Part shown: positions 41,938-52,385 of the stretch, one piece after another
How positions within the stretch are numbered: the first letter of the stretch is position 1
How the letters are laid out: the number at the start of each line of letters is the position of its first letter
NCBI GenBank assembly: GCA_016194745.1
Contig: JACQBA010000007.1
Span: 62,001 to 126,000, forward strand
Length of the DNA: 64,000 nucleotides
Origin: Elusimicrobiota bacterium
Lineage (GTDB): Bacteria; Elusimicrobiota; Elusimicrobia; UBA1565; JACRDR01
Reading direction: 5' to 3'
Translations under genes and position numbers: made by a program
The notes under the pieces: generated by a model
Seen by the model: the letters and a program-made list of their open reading frames with translations, nothing else
What the model was told of the DNA's origin: nothing
The model's database searches: none

Positions 41938-41982
41938 GACGCCTCCCGCCCGGCGGGAGAGAGGGGATAATCGTTTCTTTTT

Positions 41983-43479
41983 ATGGGAAAAGCGGTGGAT
42001 CGGAGCCCGAGCGCGCCTGAATCGGCGCCAAAGGACGTTTTCGCGAAGTTCGCGGACATCAGCCCGGCGATGCGGCCCGAGGAGGCCGCCGTCGAGGCGA
42101 ACCGGTGCTTGTATTGCTACGACGCGCCCTGCATCCAAGCGTGCCCCACGCACATCGAGATTCCGCGCTTCATCAAGCAGATCGCTTCGAAGAACCTGAC
42201 CGGCTCTGCGAAGACGATCCTCGAGGCGAACGCGCTGGGCCACTCTTGCGCCCGCATCTGCCCGGTCGAGGTCCTCTGCGAAGGAGCCTGCGTCTACCTG
42301 GATTGGCACGAGAAGCCCATCCAGATTGCCCGTCTGCAGCGCCACGCGACGGACGCGCTCCACGCCAAGGGAAAGCGGCCTTTCCAGGCCGGCCGCGACA
42401 ACGGCCGCAAGGTAGCGATCGTCGGCGCCGGCCCCGCGGGCCTCGCGTGCGCCTTCTATTTGCGCCGGCTCGGACATCCCGTCACCATTTTTGAGAAGTC
42501 CGAGCTTCCCGGAGGCCTCAACACGACCGGCATCGCCGAGTACAAGATGACCCGCGCGACTTCCCTCGAGGAGGCTCGGTCCGTCATCGAGATGGGCGTC
42601 GACGTCCGCTACGGCGTCGAGGTGGGCAAGGACGTGCCAGTCGAGAAGCTGGAGCGCGAGTTCGAGGCGGTGTTCATCGGGATCGGCCTCGGGGAAACGC
42701 GTTCGCTCCGCCTCGACGGCGAGAGGCTGCCGGGCGTCTGGGACGCGCTCACCTTCGCCAACCACATCAAGGCGCGTGACGCGGCGCCTCTAGGCAAGAG
42801 CAAGACTACGATCGTGATCGGCGCGGGCAATACCGCGATTGACGCCGTCACCCAGGCCAAGCGCCTCGGCGCCGAGCGGGTCATCATGGCCTACCGCCGC
42901 GAGGCGCAGCATATGACGGCTTACGACTACGAGTTCGAGCTCGCCAAAGCCGATGAGATCGAGTTCCTTTGGAACGCATCGCCTCTGGCGATCCTGGGCG
43001 ACAAGCAAGTGACGGGGATGCGCTTCGCCAGGACGCGCGCCCTCCCCGACGGCGGCCTCGAGGCCGTGCCTGGTTCCGAGTTCGAGATAGCCTGCGACCG
43101 CGTCATCAAGGCGATCGGACAGACGAAGCACTACTCGCTGGCCAAGGGAGCCAACCTCCGCCTCTCGCAGGACGGGCGCATCGAGGTCGATCCAATCAGC
43201 CTGCGCGCCTCCAACCCGCGCTACTACGCCGGCGGCGACGCCGTCAACGGCGGAAGGGAGGTCGTCAACGCCGCCGCCGACGGCAAGCGCGCGGCCTGGA
43301 ACATTCACAAGTCCCTTTGCCGGGTGACGGAGCCCCCCGACGGGCATGCCTATTGGATCGACACCATCGACGTCCGCCGCGTCGCGCCGATCCCTGAGCG
43401 CGGACACGGGGCGGAGGCGGGGCAGGCGGAGACGGCGAACGGCGACGGCGGCAAATCCCGACCGAGGAAGAAGAGATAA
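41983..43479 (+). CDS. preT: NAD-dependent dihydropyrimidine dehydrogenase, electron-transfer subunit
   Basis: PreT passes electrons from NAD(P)H through FAD and Fe-S clusters to PreA, which reduces uracil or thymine. The 498-residue product has N-terminal Fe-S ligands (RCLYCYDAPCIQACPTHI, about residues 41-58, and CARICPVEVLCEGAC, about 88-102), the FAD GxGxxG motif VAIVGAGPAGLACAF (about 146) and the second nucleotide site TIVIGAGNTAIDA (about 272). The C-terminal 35 residues are a Gly/Arg/Lys-rich tail that other PreT proteins lack. It overlaps preA by 1 nt. Confidence 0.92.
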   Translation: MGKAVDRSPSAPESAPKDVFAKFADISPAMRPEEAAVEANRCLYCYDAPCIQACPTHIEIPRFIKQIASKNLTGSAKTILEANALGHSCARICPVEVLCEGACVYLDWHEKPIQIARLQRHATDALHAKGKRPFQAGRDNGRKVAIVGAGPAGLACAFYLRRLGHPVTIFEKSELPGGLNTTGIAEYKMTRATSLEEARSVIEMGVDVRYGVEVGKDVPVEKLEREFEAVFIGIGLGETRSLRLDGERLPGVWDALTFANHIKARDAAPLGKSKTTIVIGAGNTAIDAVTQAKRLGAERVIMAYRREAQHMTAYDYEFELAKADEIEFLWNASPLAILGDKQVTGMRFARTRALPDGGLEAVPGSEFEIACDRVIKAIGQTKHYSLAKGANLRLSQDGRIEVDPISLRASNPRYYAGGDAVNGGREVVNAAADGKRAAWNIHKSLCRVTEPPDGHAYWIDTIDVRRVAPIPERGHGAEAGQAETANGDGGKSRPRKKR

Positions 43480-44783
43480 TGGCCGACCTATCGACGAATT
43501 GCGCAGGCATAAAGTCGCCGAATCCGTTTTGGCTGGCGTCGGCGCCGCCGTCCAACTCCGGCGAGCAGGTCATGCGCGCCTTCGAATACGGCTGGGGCGG
43601 AGCGGTCTGGAAGACGCTGGGAGAGGACCCGCCCGTCATCAACGTGACCTCCCGCTACGGCGCCATCGACATCGGCGGCCAGAAGGTCGCGGGCTTCAAC
43701 AACATCGAGCTGATCACCGACCGGCCGCTCGAGGATAACTTGAAGGAGATGTACCAGGTCAAGAAGCGCTTCCCGAAGCACGCGGTCATCGCTTCGCTCA
43801 TGGTGCCCTGCGAGCGCAAGGCGTGGCACGACATCGTCAAGCGGGTCGAGGACACGGGCTGCGACGGACTTGAGCTCAATTTCGGCTGCCCGCACGGCAT
43901 GTCCGAGCGCGGGATGGGCTCGGCCGTCGGCCAGGTGCCCGAGTACACGAAGATGGTCACCGAGTTCGTGAAGGAGAAGGCGCGCACGCCCGTCCTGGTC
44001 AAGCTCACCCCGAACGTGACCGACGTGCGCGTCCCCGCGCGCGCGGCTAATGCGGGCGGCGCCGACGGGGTCAGCCTCATCAACACCATCAACTCGATCA
44101 TGGGCGTCGACCTCGACACCTTGAAGCCCAAGTTCTCCGTCGGGGGAAAGGTCGCCCACGGCGGCTACTGCGGTCCGGCGGTCAAACCGATCGCGCTCAA
44201 CATGGTCAGCCAAATCCGCACGGACCCCGAGACGAGGGCCCTGCCCATCTCCGGGATCGGCGGCGTCTCGACATGGGCCGACGCGGTCGAGTTCATGCTC
44301 CTCGGCGCCTCCTCGGTCCAGGTCTGCACGGCCGTCATGCATTACGGGTTCCGCATCGTCGAGGACATGATCGCCGGAATGGAAGACTGGATGGATGAGA
44401 AGGGGTTCAAGACCGTTGACGACTTCATCGGCGTGACCGCGCCCAACATCGTCGATTGGAAGAAGCTCAATCTCCACCATAAGACGATCGCCAAGATCGA
44501 CCCCGCCAAGTGCATCCACTGCGAACTTTGCTACGTCGCCTGCAACGACACCGCGCACCAGTGCATCGCCCTTCCGAAGGGCGCCGCCAACGGGAACGGC
44601 CGCACGCCCTTCGTTATCGAAGAGGACTGCGTGGGCTGCAACCTCTGCTCTTTGGTCTGCCCGGTCGACAACTGCATCACCATGCACGATGTGGACACCG
44701 GGCATAAGCCGCTCACCTGGGAGGAGTACACCGCCAAGGGGATGAAGGGCTACAAGGAAGTCTACAAGAGGATGCACGGGTAG
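43479..44783 (+). CDS. preA: NAD-dependent dihydropyrimidine dehydrogenase, catalytic subunit
   Basis: PreA reduces uracil and thymine to the 5,6-dihydro forms, the first step of the reductive pathway. The 434-residue protein is an FMN-binding TIM barrel related to dihydroorotate dehydrogenase (NPFWLASAPPSNSG; LNFGCPHGMSERGMG with C137; GIGGVSTWADAVEFMLLGAS). Two C-terminal [4Fe-4S] motifs follow: CIHCELCYVACNDTAHQC (from residue 345) and CVGCNLCSLVCPVDNC. It lies between preT and a DUF6624-like gene. Confidence 0.95.
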   Translation: MADLSTNCAGIKSPNPFWLASAPPSNSGEQVMRAFEYGWGGAVWKTLGEDPPVINVTSRYGAIDIGGQKVAGFNNIELITDRPLEDNLKEMYQVKKRFPKHAVIASLMVPCERKAWHDIVKRVEDTGCDGLELNFGCPHGMSERGMGSAVGQVPEYTKMVTEFVKEKARTPVLVKLTPNVTDVRVPARAANAGGADGVSLINTINSIMGVDLDTLKPKFSVGGKVAHGGYCGPAVKPIALNMVSQIRTDPETRALPISGIGGVSTWADAVEFMLLGASSVQVCTAVMHYGFRIVEDMIAGMEDWMDEKGFKTVDDFIGVTAPNIVDWKKLNLHHKTIAKIDPAKCIHCELCYVACNDTAHQCIALPKGAANGNGRTPFVIEEDCVGCNLCSLVCPVDNCITMHDVDTGHKPLTWEEYTAKGMKGYKEVYKRMHG

Positions 44784-44784
44784 C

Positions 44785-45288
44785 ATGCCTCCGGAGACCG
44801 ACAACCTCCAGCTCGAGGAGGTATTCAAGGAGGACCAGGCGGACCGCGAGAAGGTCTACGAGACCCCCGAGTCGGTCCAGCAGCTGCGCGAGCGCGACCG
44901 GCAGCGCCGGAAGCGCATCTACATGATGATCGACCTCGGAGAGGTCCGAACCAAGAACGACCTCTATCACGCCTCGGTCATCCTCCAGCACGGAGAAGAG
45001 CCCTCGGATTTCCTCACCTCGCACCGCCTCGCCTCCATCGCCGCAATCATGGGCCATCGCACGGCGCGCTGGCTCATGGCCGCCTCGCTCGACCGGTACT
45101 TGATGAGCGAGAAGCTGCCCCAACTATACGGCACCCAGTTCCAGTACAACCCCGAGTCGCACCAGTACGAGCTTCGCCTGCCGATCCACGACCACGCGAT
45201 GCTCGGCTTCGAGAAGGAGTTTCTCGGCGTGCCCCAGATTTCGATGCGGCTCAAGGAGCTCAATAAGAGGATCGAGAAGAAGACGTAG
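44785..45288 (+). CDS. DUF6624-like protein of unknown function in the pyrimidine operon
   Basis: The 167-residue soluble protein has a charged helical N-terminus and then VILQHGEEPSDF, ARWLMAASLDRYLM and PQLYGTQFQYN. These recall the QHG and Q-x-YGTQ motifs of the DUF6624 family; this is by eye only. There is no signal peptide. It lies 1 nt after preA and 9 nt before the beta-ureidopropionase gene, so it is cotranscribed. A regulatory or accessory role is possible. Confidence 0.6.
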   Translation: MPPETDNLQLEEVFKEDQADREKVYETPESVQQLRERDRQRRKRIYMMIDLGEVRTKNDLYHASVILQHGEEPSDFLTSHRLASIAAIMGHRTARWLMAASLDRYLMSEKLPQLYGTQFQYNPESHQYELRLPIHDHAMLGFEKEFLGVPQISMRLKELNKRIEKKT

Positions 45289-45297
45289 GAGGCAATC

Positions 45298-46169
<872 letters not shown>

Positions 46170-46173
<4 letters not shown>

Positions 46174-47684
46174 GCGCTGTCGTACGCGTCATCGACGGCA
46201 TCCACGAGGTCCAAGGCGAACTGCCCGCATCCGCCTACCTCAATCACGACATCGCGCCGACGCGCCTGGCGGACCGCAAATGGGGAATGAAGGACATCGC
46301 GGCCCTCTGGATTTCGATGTCCGCGTGCATCCCGACGTATATGCTCGCCTCCTCGCTCATCTCTGAAGGCATGAACTGGTGGCAGGCCGTGCTCACGATC
46401 TTCCTCGGCAACTCGATCGTGCTCGTGCCGATGGTCTTGAACGCCCACGCCGGCACGAAGTACGGGATCCCGTTCCCGGTATACTGCCGGCCGTCCTTCG
46501 GTATCCGGGGCGCCAACATCCCGGCCCTCCTGCGCGCCTTGGTCGCGTGCGGCTGGTTCGGCATCCAGACGTGGATCGGCGGTTGGGCGATCTTTAAGAT
46601 CCTCGCGATCTACTTCCCGTCCTGGGAGGCGGCACCCGCCTTCATCGGCGGCATCAGCCTTCCGCAGCTCGCGTGCTTCCTCTTTTTCTGGTCGATCAAC
46701 ATGCTCGTGATCTACAAGGGGATCGACTCGATCCGGGTCCTTCTCGAGATCAAAGCCCCGCTCCTCATCGCGCTGGGCCTGGCGCTCCTGGCCTGGGCGT
46801 ACCAGAAAGCGGGCGGCTTCGGCCCGATGCTCTCGCAGCCCTCGGCCTTCGTGCCGGGCGGTCCCAAGGCGGGACAGTTCTGGAAGGTCTTCTTCCCGTC
46901 CTTGACCGGGATGATCGGCTTTTGGGCGACCCTGTCTCTCAACATTCCGGACTTCACGCGCTACTCCAAGACCCAGCGCGACCAGATGGTCGGCCAAGCA
47001 GTCGGCCTGCCGACGACGATGGGCCTCTACTCTTTCATCGGCGTGGCCGTGACGTCGGCCACGGTCGTCATCTACGGAAAGACGATCTGGGACCCGGTCG
47101 TCTTGATCACCCAGTTCAAGAACCCGGTCGTCTTGAGCCTGTCGCTGTTCGCTCTGTGCCTGGCGACCTTGGCGACGAACCTCGCCGCCAACGTGGTGAG
47201 CCCGGCCAACGATTTCGCGAACCTCTGGCCGAGCAAGATCACCTTTCGCATCGGCGGTCTCATCACCGGGGTGATCGGCATCCTGATCCAGCCCTGGAAG
47301 CTCGTCGCGGACCCCTCGGGCTACATCTTCACCTGGCTCGTCGGCTACTCGGCGCTCCTCGGCTCGATCGGCGGCGTGCTCATCTGCGACTACTACCTGC
47401 TGCGGGCGACGCAGCTCGAGCTGCCCGAACTCTACAGCCGCGAGGGGCGTTATTGGTACGCGGCGGGGTTCAATCCGGCCGCGGTCGCGGCTCTCGTCCT
47501 GGGCATCCTGCCGTGCGTTCCCGGATTTTTGGACGTGATCAAGGTTGCCTCGTGCCCGGGGTTCTTTCGCGCCCTCTACAGCTACGCGTGGTTCGTGAGC
47601 TTCGGGATCTCGCTCGTCGTGTATCTCGGCCTCATGAAGGCGTTCGTGCCGGGCGCCGCCGTCGAAGAAGCCCGGACGGCCTAG
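46170..47684 (+). CDS. NCS1-family nucleobase/hydantoin:cation symporter
   Basis: The 504-residue protein has about 12 membrane helices and NCS1 signatures: DRKWGMKDIAALWISM (about residues 31-46), FPVYCRPSFGIRGANIPALL (about 107), and SLNIPDFTRYSKTQRDQ (about 257). It would import uracil, thymine, allantoin or hydantoin; the context favours pyrimidines. The only suitable start in front of the conserved region is TTG 46170, which overlaps the previous stop as TTGA and has GGAG 9 nt upstream. Confidence 0.9.
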
Positions 47685-47689
47685 CGGAC

Positions 47690-48037
47690 ATGGAAATCTC
47701 GGACGACCTGCAGAAGCGACTCGAGATCAACCGCAAGGAGCTCGAGTTCCTGCACGCCCAGAGTCCCTCGTCCCCGCCCTCCCTTCTGGCCGACGCGGCC
47801 AACCTGACGGCCGTCCTGCTCTTCGTCGCCTGGGTGCTTTGGTCGCACGGGGTCCAGGGGGCCGCGCATCTGATCCCGTGGGTCATCGTCGCGGGCTGCG
47901 TGATCCGAAACGGATATCAAGCGCGGCAGTTCCACAAGACGCATGCGGCGGCGCTCGAATTGATCAAGTTCTACCGCGATCGACAGGACAAGCTCGACAA
48001 CGCGCCGCGCAGCAAGCCGGAAATCCGGAGGGGATAA
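47690..48037 (+). CDS. small membrane protein of unknown function
   Basis: The 115-residue protein has a cytoplasmic-looking helical start (SDDLQKRLEINRKELEFLHA), two membrane helices (NLTAVLLFVAWVLW and AAHLIPWVIVAGCVI) and a basic helical tail. It resembles no family that I know. It sits between the transporter and dihydropyrimidinase genes (5-nt gap and 1-nt overlap), so it may assist the transporter. Confidence 0.6.
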   Translation: MEISDDLQKRLEINRKELEFLHAQSPSSPPSLLADAANLTAVLLFVAWVLWSHGVQGAAHLIPWVIVAGCVIRNGYQARQFHKTHAAALELIKFYRDRQDKLDNAPRSKPEIRRG

Positions 48038-49449
48038 TGGGCTACGATCTGATCGTCAAAGGCGGCACGATCACGACGGCGACCGACACCTATGTCGCCG
48101 ATATCGGCATCGAAAAGGGAAAGATCGCCGCGATCGGCACGAATCTCGCGGTCGACGGGTCCAAGACGATCGACGCCAAAGGCATGCGAGTAATCCCGGG
48201 CGGCATTGACGTGCACACGCACCTCGACATGCCGTTCATGGGCGCTACGACCGCCGACGACTTCGTGTCTGGGACCACGGCCGCGGCCTGCGGCGGAACG
48301 ACCTCGATCGTCGACTTCGCCATTCAGAAGCGCGGCGGCAGCCTGCGCGAGGCGCTCGATACGTGGCACGGCAAGGCGCACGGCAAGTCCGCGGTCGACT
48401 ACGCCTTCCACATGATCGTCGTCGACCTTCCCGAGAGCCGTGTCAAGGAGATGGATAAGCTGGTGGACGAGGGCGTCACCACGTTCAAGCTCTTCATGGC
48501 CTATCCCGGCATCTTCATGTCCGACGACGCCACGATCTTCCGCGCGATGTCCCGCACGAAGGAGAACGGCGGCATGGTCTGCATGCACGCCGAGAACGGG
48601 GGCGTTATCGACGTCCTCGTGCAGAAGGCGCTGGCCGAGGGGAAGATCGAGCCGAAGTACCACGCGCTGACGCGGCCCATGAGCGCCGAGGCGGAGGCCA
48701 CCCGGCGGGCCATCGCCCTGGCCGAGATGGCGGGAGTGCCGCTCTACATCGTCCATCTTTCCGCCGGCGACGCGATGGAGGAGGTCCGGCGGGCGCGCGA
48801 GCGCGGCCACCCCGCGTTCGCGGAGACCTGCCCTCAGTACCTCTACCTTTCATACGAGGACTACGAGAAGCCTGGATTCGAGGGCGCGAAGTACGTGATG
48901 TCGCCGCCGCTGCGCCCGAAAGGGAACGAAGAGCGCCTATGGAAGGGGCTCCAGAACAACTGGCTGCAAGTCGTCTCGACCGACCATTGCTCCTTCTGCA
49001 TGAAGGCGAAGGGCGGCAAGATCGGCAAGGAACTTGGCAAGAAGGACTTCTCGAAGATCCCCAACGGCGCGCCGGGCATCGAGACGCGGATGATGCTGCT
49101 TTGGGACGCGGTCGCCAAGGGGCGAATCACCGCCAATCGCTTCGTCGATATCACGTCCACGACGCCGGCCAAGATCTCCGGCCTCTATCCCCGCAAGGGC
49201 TCCATCGCCCCGGGCGCGGACGCGGACCTCGTCCTCATCGATCCGAAGAAGAAGCACACCATCCGCTGCAAGAATCTCCACATGAACGTCGATTACAACC
49301 CCTACGAAGGGGTGACGGTCGCGGGCTCCATCCGCGACGTGCTCGTGCGCGGCGAGCGGATGGTGGACGGCGGCCGGTTCGTCGGCCGGACGACGCACGG
49401 ACGTTTCCTTAAGCGCGAGCCCAAGGCGCTCGAGAGGATGCTCTCATGA
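48037..49449 (+). CDS. dihydropyrimidinase (D-hydantoinase family)
   Basis: The enzyme opens dihydrouracil or dihydrothymine to N-carbamoyl-beta-amino acids, step two of the pathway. The 470-residue amidohydrolase has the metal ligands H60 and H62 (GIDVHTHLDMPF), the carboxylated lysine K150 (TTFKLFMAYPG), His in CMHAENG and IVHLSAGDA, and the catalytic Asp in STDHCSF. Length and motifs fit dihydropyrimidinase better than dihydroorotase or allantoinase. It overlaps the small membrane-protein gene by 1 nt and the next gene by 4 nt. Confidence 0.94.
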   Translation: MGYDLIVKGGTITTATDTYVADIGIEKGKIAAIGTNLAVDGSKTIDAKGMRVIPGGIDVHTHLDMPFMGATTADDFVSGTTAAACGGTTSIVDFAIQKRGGSLREALDTWHGKAHGKSAVDYAFHMIVVDLPESRVKEMDKLVDEGVTTFKLFMAYPGIFMSDDATIFRAMSRTKENGGMVCMHAENGGVIDVLVQKALAEGKIEPKYHALTRPMSAEAEATRRAIALAEMAGVPLYIVHLSAGDAMEEVRRARERGHPAFAETCPQYLYLSYEDYEKPGFEGAKYVMSPPLRPKGNEERLWKGLQNNWLQVVSTDHCSFCMKAKGGKIGKELGKKDFSKIPNGAPGIETRMMLLWDAVAKGRITANRFVDITSTTPAKISGLYPRKGSIAPGADADLVLIDPKKKHTIRCKNLHMNVDYNPYEGVTVAGSIRDVLVRGERMVDGGRFVGRTTHGRFLKREPKALERMLS

Positions 49450-50147
49450 GGCTCCTCGCGGCGCTCCTCGCGGCGGCGGCGCTCTCGACGAGCACGGCCC
49501 TGGCGGAAGACGACGGGTCGAAGGTCAGCGATCCCGCGATGAAGGAGGCGCTCGAGAACGCCGAGGCGTCCAACATCGAGTCGGCCATCGATCGGGCGGG
49601 CAAGGAACTGGCGCGGGACCTCGAGTTCGTCGTCGCGCTCGGCAAGGCCGCCAAGTCGCACGCCGACGAAGCCGTGGGGACCCTCAAGGGCGCCAAGGCC
49701 GCGGCCGGCGACGACGACGCGGAGACGCTTTCGATGTCGACCCAGCTTCTCGAGAAGAAGCTGGCGGCCCTACCGAAGGCCGCCGCCGCGGCCGGAGTAC
49801 CGTTCCCGGACGGAAAGCAGCGGCCGTCCTATCGGCCGGCGGACCGGGTCCGTGATCTCAAGCACGCCGAGGGCCTTCTCGCCGCCGTCGCGGCCAAGCG
49901 AAAGACCGCCCTTCCGGGTCTGCCCAAGGCGAGGGCCGAGTTCGTGGCGGCGCTGCGCGGCGCGGCGGGGGAAGTTCGCCACGCGGCGCAGGCGGCGTCC
50001 CTAGTCCTCGCGAAGAAGAACCTGGCGGCGCTCAAGGACCCGGCCAAGCAGCTGCACGCGGACGTGGACAATTTGGGCCGGGAAATCCGGCTTTGCGAGA
50101 TCGCGCTGATCCTACAGCGGATCGAGGAGGAAGCATGGCAACGATGA
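49446..50147 (+). CDS. exported helical protein of unknown function
   Basis: The 233-residue protein has a signal peptide (MRLLAALLAAAALSTSTALA) and a nearly all-helical, Ala/Lys-rich mature part with heptad-like spacing (DRAGKELARDLEFVVALGKA, EVRHAAQAASLVLAKKNLAA). It is embedded in the pyrimidine operon and overlaps both neighbours, by 4 and 13 nt. An exported protein inside a catabolic operon is odd and unexplained. Confidence 0.6.
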   Translation: MRLLAALLAAAALSTSTALAEDDGSKVSDPAMKEALENAEASNIESAIDRAGKELARDLEFVVALGKAAKSHADEAVGTLKGAKAAAGDDDAETLSMSTQLLEKKLAALPKAAAAAGVPFPDGKQRPSYRPADRVRDLKHAEGLLAAVAAKRKTALPGLPKARAEFVAALRGAAGEVRHAAQAASLVLAKKNLAALKDPAKQLHADVDNLGREIRLCEIALILQRIEEEAWQR

Positions 50148-51664
50148 CGAAGACCAAGGCCGGCGCCGGGAAGGCGCAGGCCGCCCCGATCGTTTTGAAG
50201 CAGTTCATCGGCGGAAAATGGGTGGACGGGAGCACGACGAAGGAGATCGTCTCGGTCAACCCCGCCGACACCCGCGACGTGGTCGCGACTTGCCGCGGGG
50301 CGAGCCGCGAGGACGCGTTGAAGGCCATCGACGCCGCCGCCAAGGCGTTTGCCGGCTGGCGGGACACGCCGCCGCCCAAGCGCGGCCGCATCCTGGCCAA
50401 GGCGCTCGAAATCGCCCGGTCCCGCAAGGAAGAGCTGGGCCGCCTCATGACGCGAGAGGAAGGCAAAATCCTCTCAGAGGCGCTCGGCGAAATGGAGAAG
50501 GGCATGAACCTGATCGAGTGGTTCTCGGGCGAGGGCATGCGGCTCATGGGCAACACGGCCCCCTCGGAGCTCCCGGGCAACCTCCTTTATACGTTGCGCC
50601 GCCCGCTCGGCGTGGTGAGCGTGATCACTCCGTGGAACTTCCCCTGGGCGATTCCGTGCTGGAAGATCGCGCCTGCGCTCGTCTCGGGCAACTGCGTGAT
50701 CTTCAAGCCCGCGTCCTTGGTGCCGGCGATGGCCGCGGAGTTGGTCAAGATCTTCGAGGAAGCGGGCCTTCCGCCCGGTGTCCTGACGCTGCTCATCGGC
50801 TCGGGATCGCAGATCGGCGACGTGCTCGTGGAGGATCCACGCATCAAGGCTGTCAGCTTCACCGGCTCCAACTCGGTTGGCGTGGGCGTCCACACGATCG
50901 CCGGCAGGCGCGGCATCAAGGCGACTTGCGAGATGGGCGGCAAAAACCCCTGCGTCGTCTGGGAGGACGCGGACTTGGACCTCGCCTTGGCCGGAGTCAT
51001 GATGGGCGCCTTCGGGTCGACGGGCCAGCGCTGCACCGCGACGAGCCGGCTTCTCCTGCATGAGTCGATCGCGGATAAGTTCATGGAAAAACTCCTAGCC
51101 GAAGTCCGGAAGATCAAGGTCGGAGACGGCCTCGACGCGACGGTCGGCATGGGTCCGGCGGTCGACGAGGAGCAGCTCAAGACCGACCTCGACTACATCG
51201 AGATCGCCAAGAAAGAGGGCGCGCGCCTCGTCATCGGCGGCAAGCGCCTCGACCAAGGCGCGTTCGCCCACGGCTTCTTCGTAGAGCCGACGATCTTCGA
51301 TGAGGTCGGCCCCAAGATGCGGTTGTGGCAGGAGGAAGTGTTCGGGCCCGTCCTCGCGATCGCCCGCTTCAAGACCTTGGACGAGGCCCTCGCCTTGGCC
51401 AACGACTGCCCCTTCGGGCTCACCTCGGCGGTGTATGCCCGCGACATCGCGGTCGCCATGCGCTTCGTCGACGAGATGGACGCCGGCATGGTCCACGTGA
51501 ACTCGCCGACGATCGGCGGCGAGGCGGCGGTCCCGTTCGGTGGAGTGAAGGGCTCCGGCGTTGGCGAGCGCGAGATGGCGAAGGACGGGCTCCACTTCTT
51601 CACGGAGCAGAAGACCGTCTTCCTCGATTACACCGGCGCGCCGCGCAAGTCGAAGATCTATTGA
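50135..51664 (+). CDS. NAD(P)-dependent aldehyde dehydrogenase
   Basis: The 509-residue enzyme has the ALDH motifs TPWNFPWAIPCWKIAPAL (about residue 175), the Glu general base E266 (CEMGGKNP) and the nucleophile C300 (STGQRCTATSR). EVFGPVLAI and PFGGVKGSG follow. The closest match by eye is the alpha-ketoglutarate-semialdehyde or succinate-semialdehyde dehydrogenase branch. In this operon it may oxidise malonate semialdehyde formed from beta-alanine, but no beta-alanine aminotransferase is present. GAGGAGG lies 4 nt before the ATG. Confidence 0.88.
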   Translation: MATMTKTKAGAGKAQAAPIVLKQFIGGKWVDGSTTKEIVSVNPADTRDVVATCRGASREDALKAIDAAAKAFAGWRDTPPPKRGRILAKALEIARSRKEELGRLMTREEGKILSEALGEMEKGMNLIEWFSGEGMRLMGNTAPSELPGNLLYTLRRPLGVVSVITPWNFPWAIPCWKIAPALVSGNCVIFKPASLVPAMAAELVKIFEEAGLPPGVLTLLIGSGSQIGDVLVEDPRIKAVSFTGSNSVGVGVHTIAGRRGIKATCEMGGKNPCVVWEDADLDLALAGVMMGAFGSTGQRCTATSRLLLHESIADKFMEKLLAEVRKIKVGDGLDATVGMGPAVDEEQLKTDLDYIEIAKKEGARLVIGGKRLDQGAFAHGFFVEPTIFDEVGPKMRLWQEEVFGPVLAIARFKTLDEALALANDCPFGLTSAVYARDIAVAMRFVDEMDAGMVHVNSPTIGGEAAVPFGGVKGSGVGEREMAKDGLHFFTEQKTVFLDYTGAPRKSKIY

Positions 51665-52305
51665 AGGCGCGCCGTACGGCAGTCGCATCGGCCTGGGGCG
51701 CGCTGGGCGGCGGCCTCGGAGCCTACCTGGGCTACGGCGCGGTCGCGCTGGCGCATCGCGAGGCGGCCGGCGCCGATTTCTGGCTAAAAGGCGCTCACGG
51801 TCCGCCGTTTTTCGACCTGACCCTCTCGACCGCGGTCTACTACGCCTGCCTGGGCGCCGCGCTCGCGAAGGGCCGCCGCCGCGTCCATGGAGCCGGTCTC
51901 GGCATCGCGTGCGTCGTCTTGACCGTCGCGGCGCCACTATCGGTCGCGACGCGCGTCTTTTCCTGGGGCGAGACGGGGGAGCCCACCTTGGCGTGGTACT
52001 ACTTGATCCTCTGGAGCTATCGCGCGGCCAATGTCGCGGCGGTCGCGGCGGTCGCGGCGATCGGCGCTTTCAGAGATCGCGACGCCTCGCGCCGCGGAGC
52101 CGTCGGAGCCCTCTTGGGACAAGCGGCGGCCTTCCTCGTCGAGAATGTCCTTTTCTGGGCCGTGCCGGGCTATGCGGCGCAGGGAGTCCATGGTGCGATC
52201 CCACTCTCGGCCCTCGTCTCCGGCGTCCTATGGGGAGTCTTCATCTCCGCCGGAGCTTCGCTTCTCCGAGAGGATCAAGCCGCGCCGGCAGGACCTAAGA
52301 CCTAG
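51661..52305 (+). CDS. membrane protein of unknown function
   Basis: The 214-residue protein starts at TTG, overlapping the aldehyde dehydrogenase stop as TTGA. About six hydrophobic helices are visible (SAWGALGGGLGAYLGYGAVA, YACLGAALA, LGIACVVLTVAAPLSV, AANVAAVAAVAAIGAF, GALLGQAAAFLVENVLFW, PLSALVSGVLWGVFISAGAS). No known family is recognised. It is the last gene of the pyrimidine operon. Confidence 0.6.
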   Translation: MKARRTAVASAWGALGGGLGAYLGYGAVALAHREAAGADFWLKGAHGPPFFDLTLSTAVYYACLGAALAKGRRRVHGAGLGIACVVLTVAAPLSVATRVFSWGETGEPTLAWYYLILWSYRAANVAAVAAVAAIGAFRDRDASRRGAVGALLGQAAAFLVENVLFWAVPGYAAQGVHGAIPLSALVSGVLWGVFISAGASLLREDQAAPAGPKT

Positions 52306-52373
52306 ACGCGGGCGTACCGTTGGCCCAGCGCGGAAGCGCCCAAGCGGCTCAGGCGCGCAGTCGACGCGGCGGC

Positions 52374-52379
52374 TACTCT
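52374..52379 (+). promoter_or_regulatory. -10 element TACTCT, 6 nt before the start codon
   Basis: TACTCT fits the TAnnnT pattern and ends exactly 6 nt before ATG 52386. The -35 region shows no clear match. It is weak evidence by itself, but it follows the same spacing as other genes in this window. Confidence 0.3.
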
Positions 52380-52385
52380 TGAGGC

